Assembly (NCBI GenBank): GCA_964589725.1
Contig: CAZPUJ010000590.1
Span: 1 to 6,887 of the forward strand
Length of the DNA: 6,887 nt
From: CAYSHJ01 sp964589725
GTDB taxonomy: Bacteria; Planctomycetota; Planctomycetia; Planctomycetales; Planctomycetaceae
Direction of reading: 5' to 3'
Notes under the pieces: model-generated
Database searches by the model: none
What the model was told of the DNA's origin: nothing
Seen by the model: the letters and a program-made list of their open reading frames with translations, nothing else
Program-made: the position numbers and the translations under genes
Part shown: in pieces, positions 6,392 through 6,887 of the stretch
How positions within the stretch are numbered: position 1 is the stretch's first letter
How the letters are laid out: the number at the start of each line of letters is the position of its first letter

Positions 6392-6422
6392 GATTGGTTT
6401 GAACGCCAATCGCCGAATTGGC
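6392..6422 (-). other. Two overlapping, mutually exclusive hairpins in the DUF1501 leader
   Basis: GCCAAT (6405-6410) pairs with ATTGGC (6417-6422) around a 6-nt loop directly after the stop codon of the small gene. GATTGG (6392-6397) pairs with CCAATC (6406-6411) around an 8-nt loop. Both use bases 6406-6410, so only one can form at a time. The second ends eight bases from the DUF1501 Shine-Dalgarno. Both stems are only 6 bp and a regulatory role is speculative. Confidence 0.4.
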
Positions 6423-6659
6423 TCATGCCGCAGACGGAACATCCAAAGGCTCAGTGGCAGTCACATGCAGCAGCGAACACATCGTAAACCGCGAGGGAAC
6501 ACCGTCTCTGGTTTCGTCCATGCCCACTAAGGTGTCCGTGCGAGTCAACCACGCCGTTTCTGGGTGCTTGACTTCGTATTTCTCTCCGCTGGACATCACC
6601 AGTCGGAAGGGCCGGAAGGGCTGAGCTCTGAGAAGGTCTCGAAATGTCTGCACGGTCAT
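6423..6659 (-). CDS. Small conserved-looking hypothetical protein (F-R-P-F type)
   Basis: The product is 78 aa with no signal peptide or membrane segment, so it is predicted cytoplasmic. It has the layout of a small uncharacterised protein type that I recall as common in Planctomycetota: an N-terminal helix F-R-D-L-L-R-A, then Q-P-F-R-P-F-R-L (13-20), a G-E-K-Y-E-V-K-H-P-E strand and turn (25-34), and a C-terminal strand C-S-L-L-H-V-T (61-67). I know no assigned function or official family name. GGAGAG six to eleven bases before ATG 6659 supports the start. It lies 54 nt after the PSD1/DUF1553 stop and 52 nt before DUF1501, in the same direction, so it is probably cotranscribed with them. It is unusual as the only apparently cytoplasmic product in this operon segment. 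It could be a passenger or a regulator; nothing in the sequence decides. Confidence 0.72.
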   Translation of the reverse strand: MTVQTFRDLLRAQPFRPFRLVMSSGEKYEVKHPETAWLTRTDTLVGMDETRDGVPSRFTMCSLLHVTATEPLDVPSAA

Positions 6660-6713
6660 TGTCGCTCTCCAATGCTCTTTTCGTTCCTGCGTCCATGATA
6701 GCGACCCTGACGG

Positions 6714-6887
6714 TCAGTGGTTGAAGACAAATTCGATTGAGTTCAACAAACTCCACGCTAAATCTTCCGCGGCGGAGCGGCGTTGCGAGGAATGCTCTTG
6801 CAGGTACTTCGCGGCCACGGACCTGTCGGTGTCAGTCGGGGGGCGGCTGAGTATGGTTAGGTACAATTCTTCGACGAGGCGGGCGTC
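6714..6887 (-). CDS. PSD1 (DUF1553) protein, C-terminal fragment
   Basis: An open frame enters from the right edge on the minus strand and stops at TGA 6714-6716, giving 57 residues. The sequence has the characteristic end of DUF1553 (PSD1, PF07587): L-Y-L-T-I-L-S-R-P-P-T, a helix with A-A-K-Y-L, then E-D-L-A-W-S-L-L-N-S-I-E-F-V-F-N-H at the very C-terminus. Full-length proteins of this family in Planctomycetota usually carry a DUF1549 (PSCyt2) domain and often a cytochrome-type PSCyt1 domain upstream, but those parts are outside the window and cannot be assumed. They are exported proteins of unproven function, typically encoded next to DUF1501, as here. This gene heads the visible part of the minus-strand operon. 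Confidence 0.9.
   Translation of the reverse strand, partial: DARLVEELYLTILSRPPTDTDRSVAAKYLQEHSSQRRSAAEDLAWSLLNSIEFVFNH

Overview
The window looks like chromosomal DNA from a member of the Planctomycetota. It is GC-rich, and its right half carries a gene set expanded almost exclusively in that phylum: the C-terminus of a PSD1 (DUF1553) protein, a Tat-type DUF1501 protein and a secreted protein with pre-peptidase C-terminal (PPC) domains. Genus cannot be told from the sequence.

Layout, left to right. Positions 1-235 (+) are the C-terminal end of a CAP/SCP-domain protein that begins outside the window. Positions 236-459 hold a run of hairpins, including one strong and one weaker rho-independent terminator. 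Positions 460-1887 (+) encode a phytoene-desaturase/retinol-saturase-type FAD oxidoreductase. A spacer at 1888-2043 carries two identical 27-nt GC-rich palindromes, a REP/BIME-like dispersed repeat. Positions 2044-2472 (+) encode a small hotdog-fold 3-hydroxyacyl-ACP dehydratase related to FabZ. Positions 2473-2593 are a hairpin-rich spacer between convergent genes. The rest is on the minus strand, transcribed right to left: PSD1/DUF1553 C-terminus (6714-6887, cut by the window edge), a 78-aa conserved-looking small protein (6423-6659), DUF1501 (5015-6370) and the PPC protein (2594-5002).

The oxidoreductase and dehydratase probably act on the same acyl or polyene lipid, because a desaturase/saturase-like flavoenzyme next to a FabZ-like dehydratase suggests lipid or polyene modification. 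The specific product is not visible here. The minus-strand genes are closely spaced (54, 52 and 12 nt gaps). Each full gene has its own Shine-Dalgarno, and the last one overlaps the preceding stop codon, so they look like one operon. At least two products, and probably PSD1, should be exported, consistent with a cell-envelope or periplasmic assembly of unknown function.

No tRNA, rRNA, CRISPR array, transposase or phage gene was seen. The main points for a second look are the small protein inserted between PSD1 and DUF1501, the oxidoreductase/FabZ pairing, the twin palindrome, and two mutually exclusive hairpins upstream of DUF1501.
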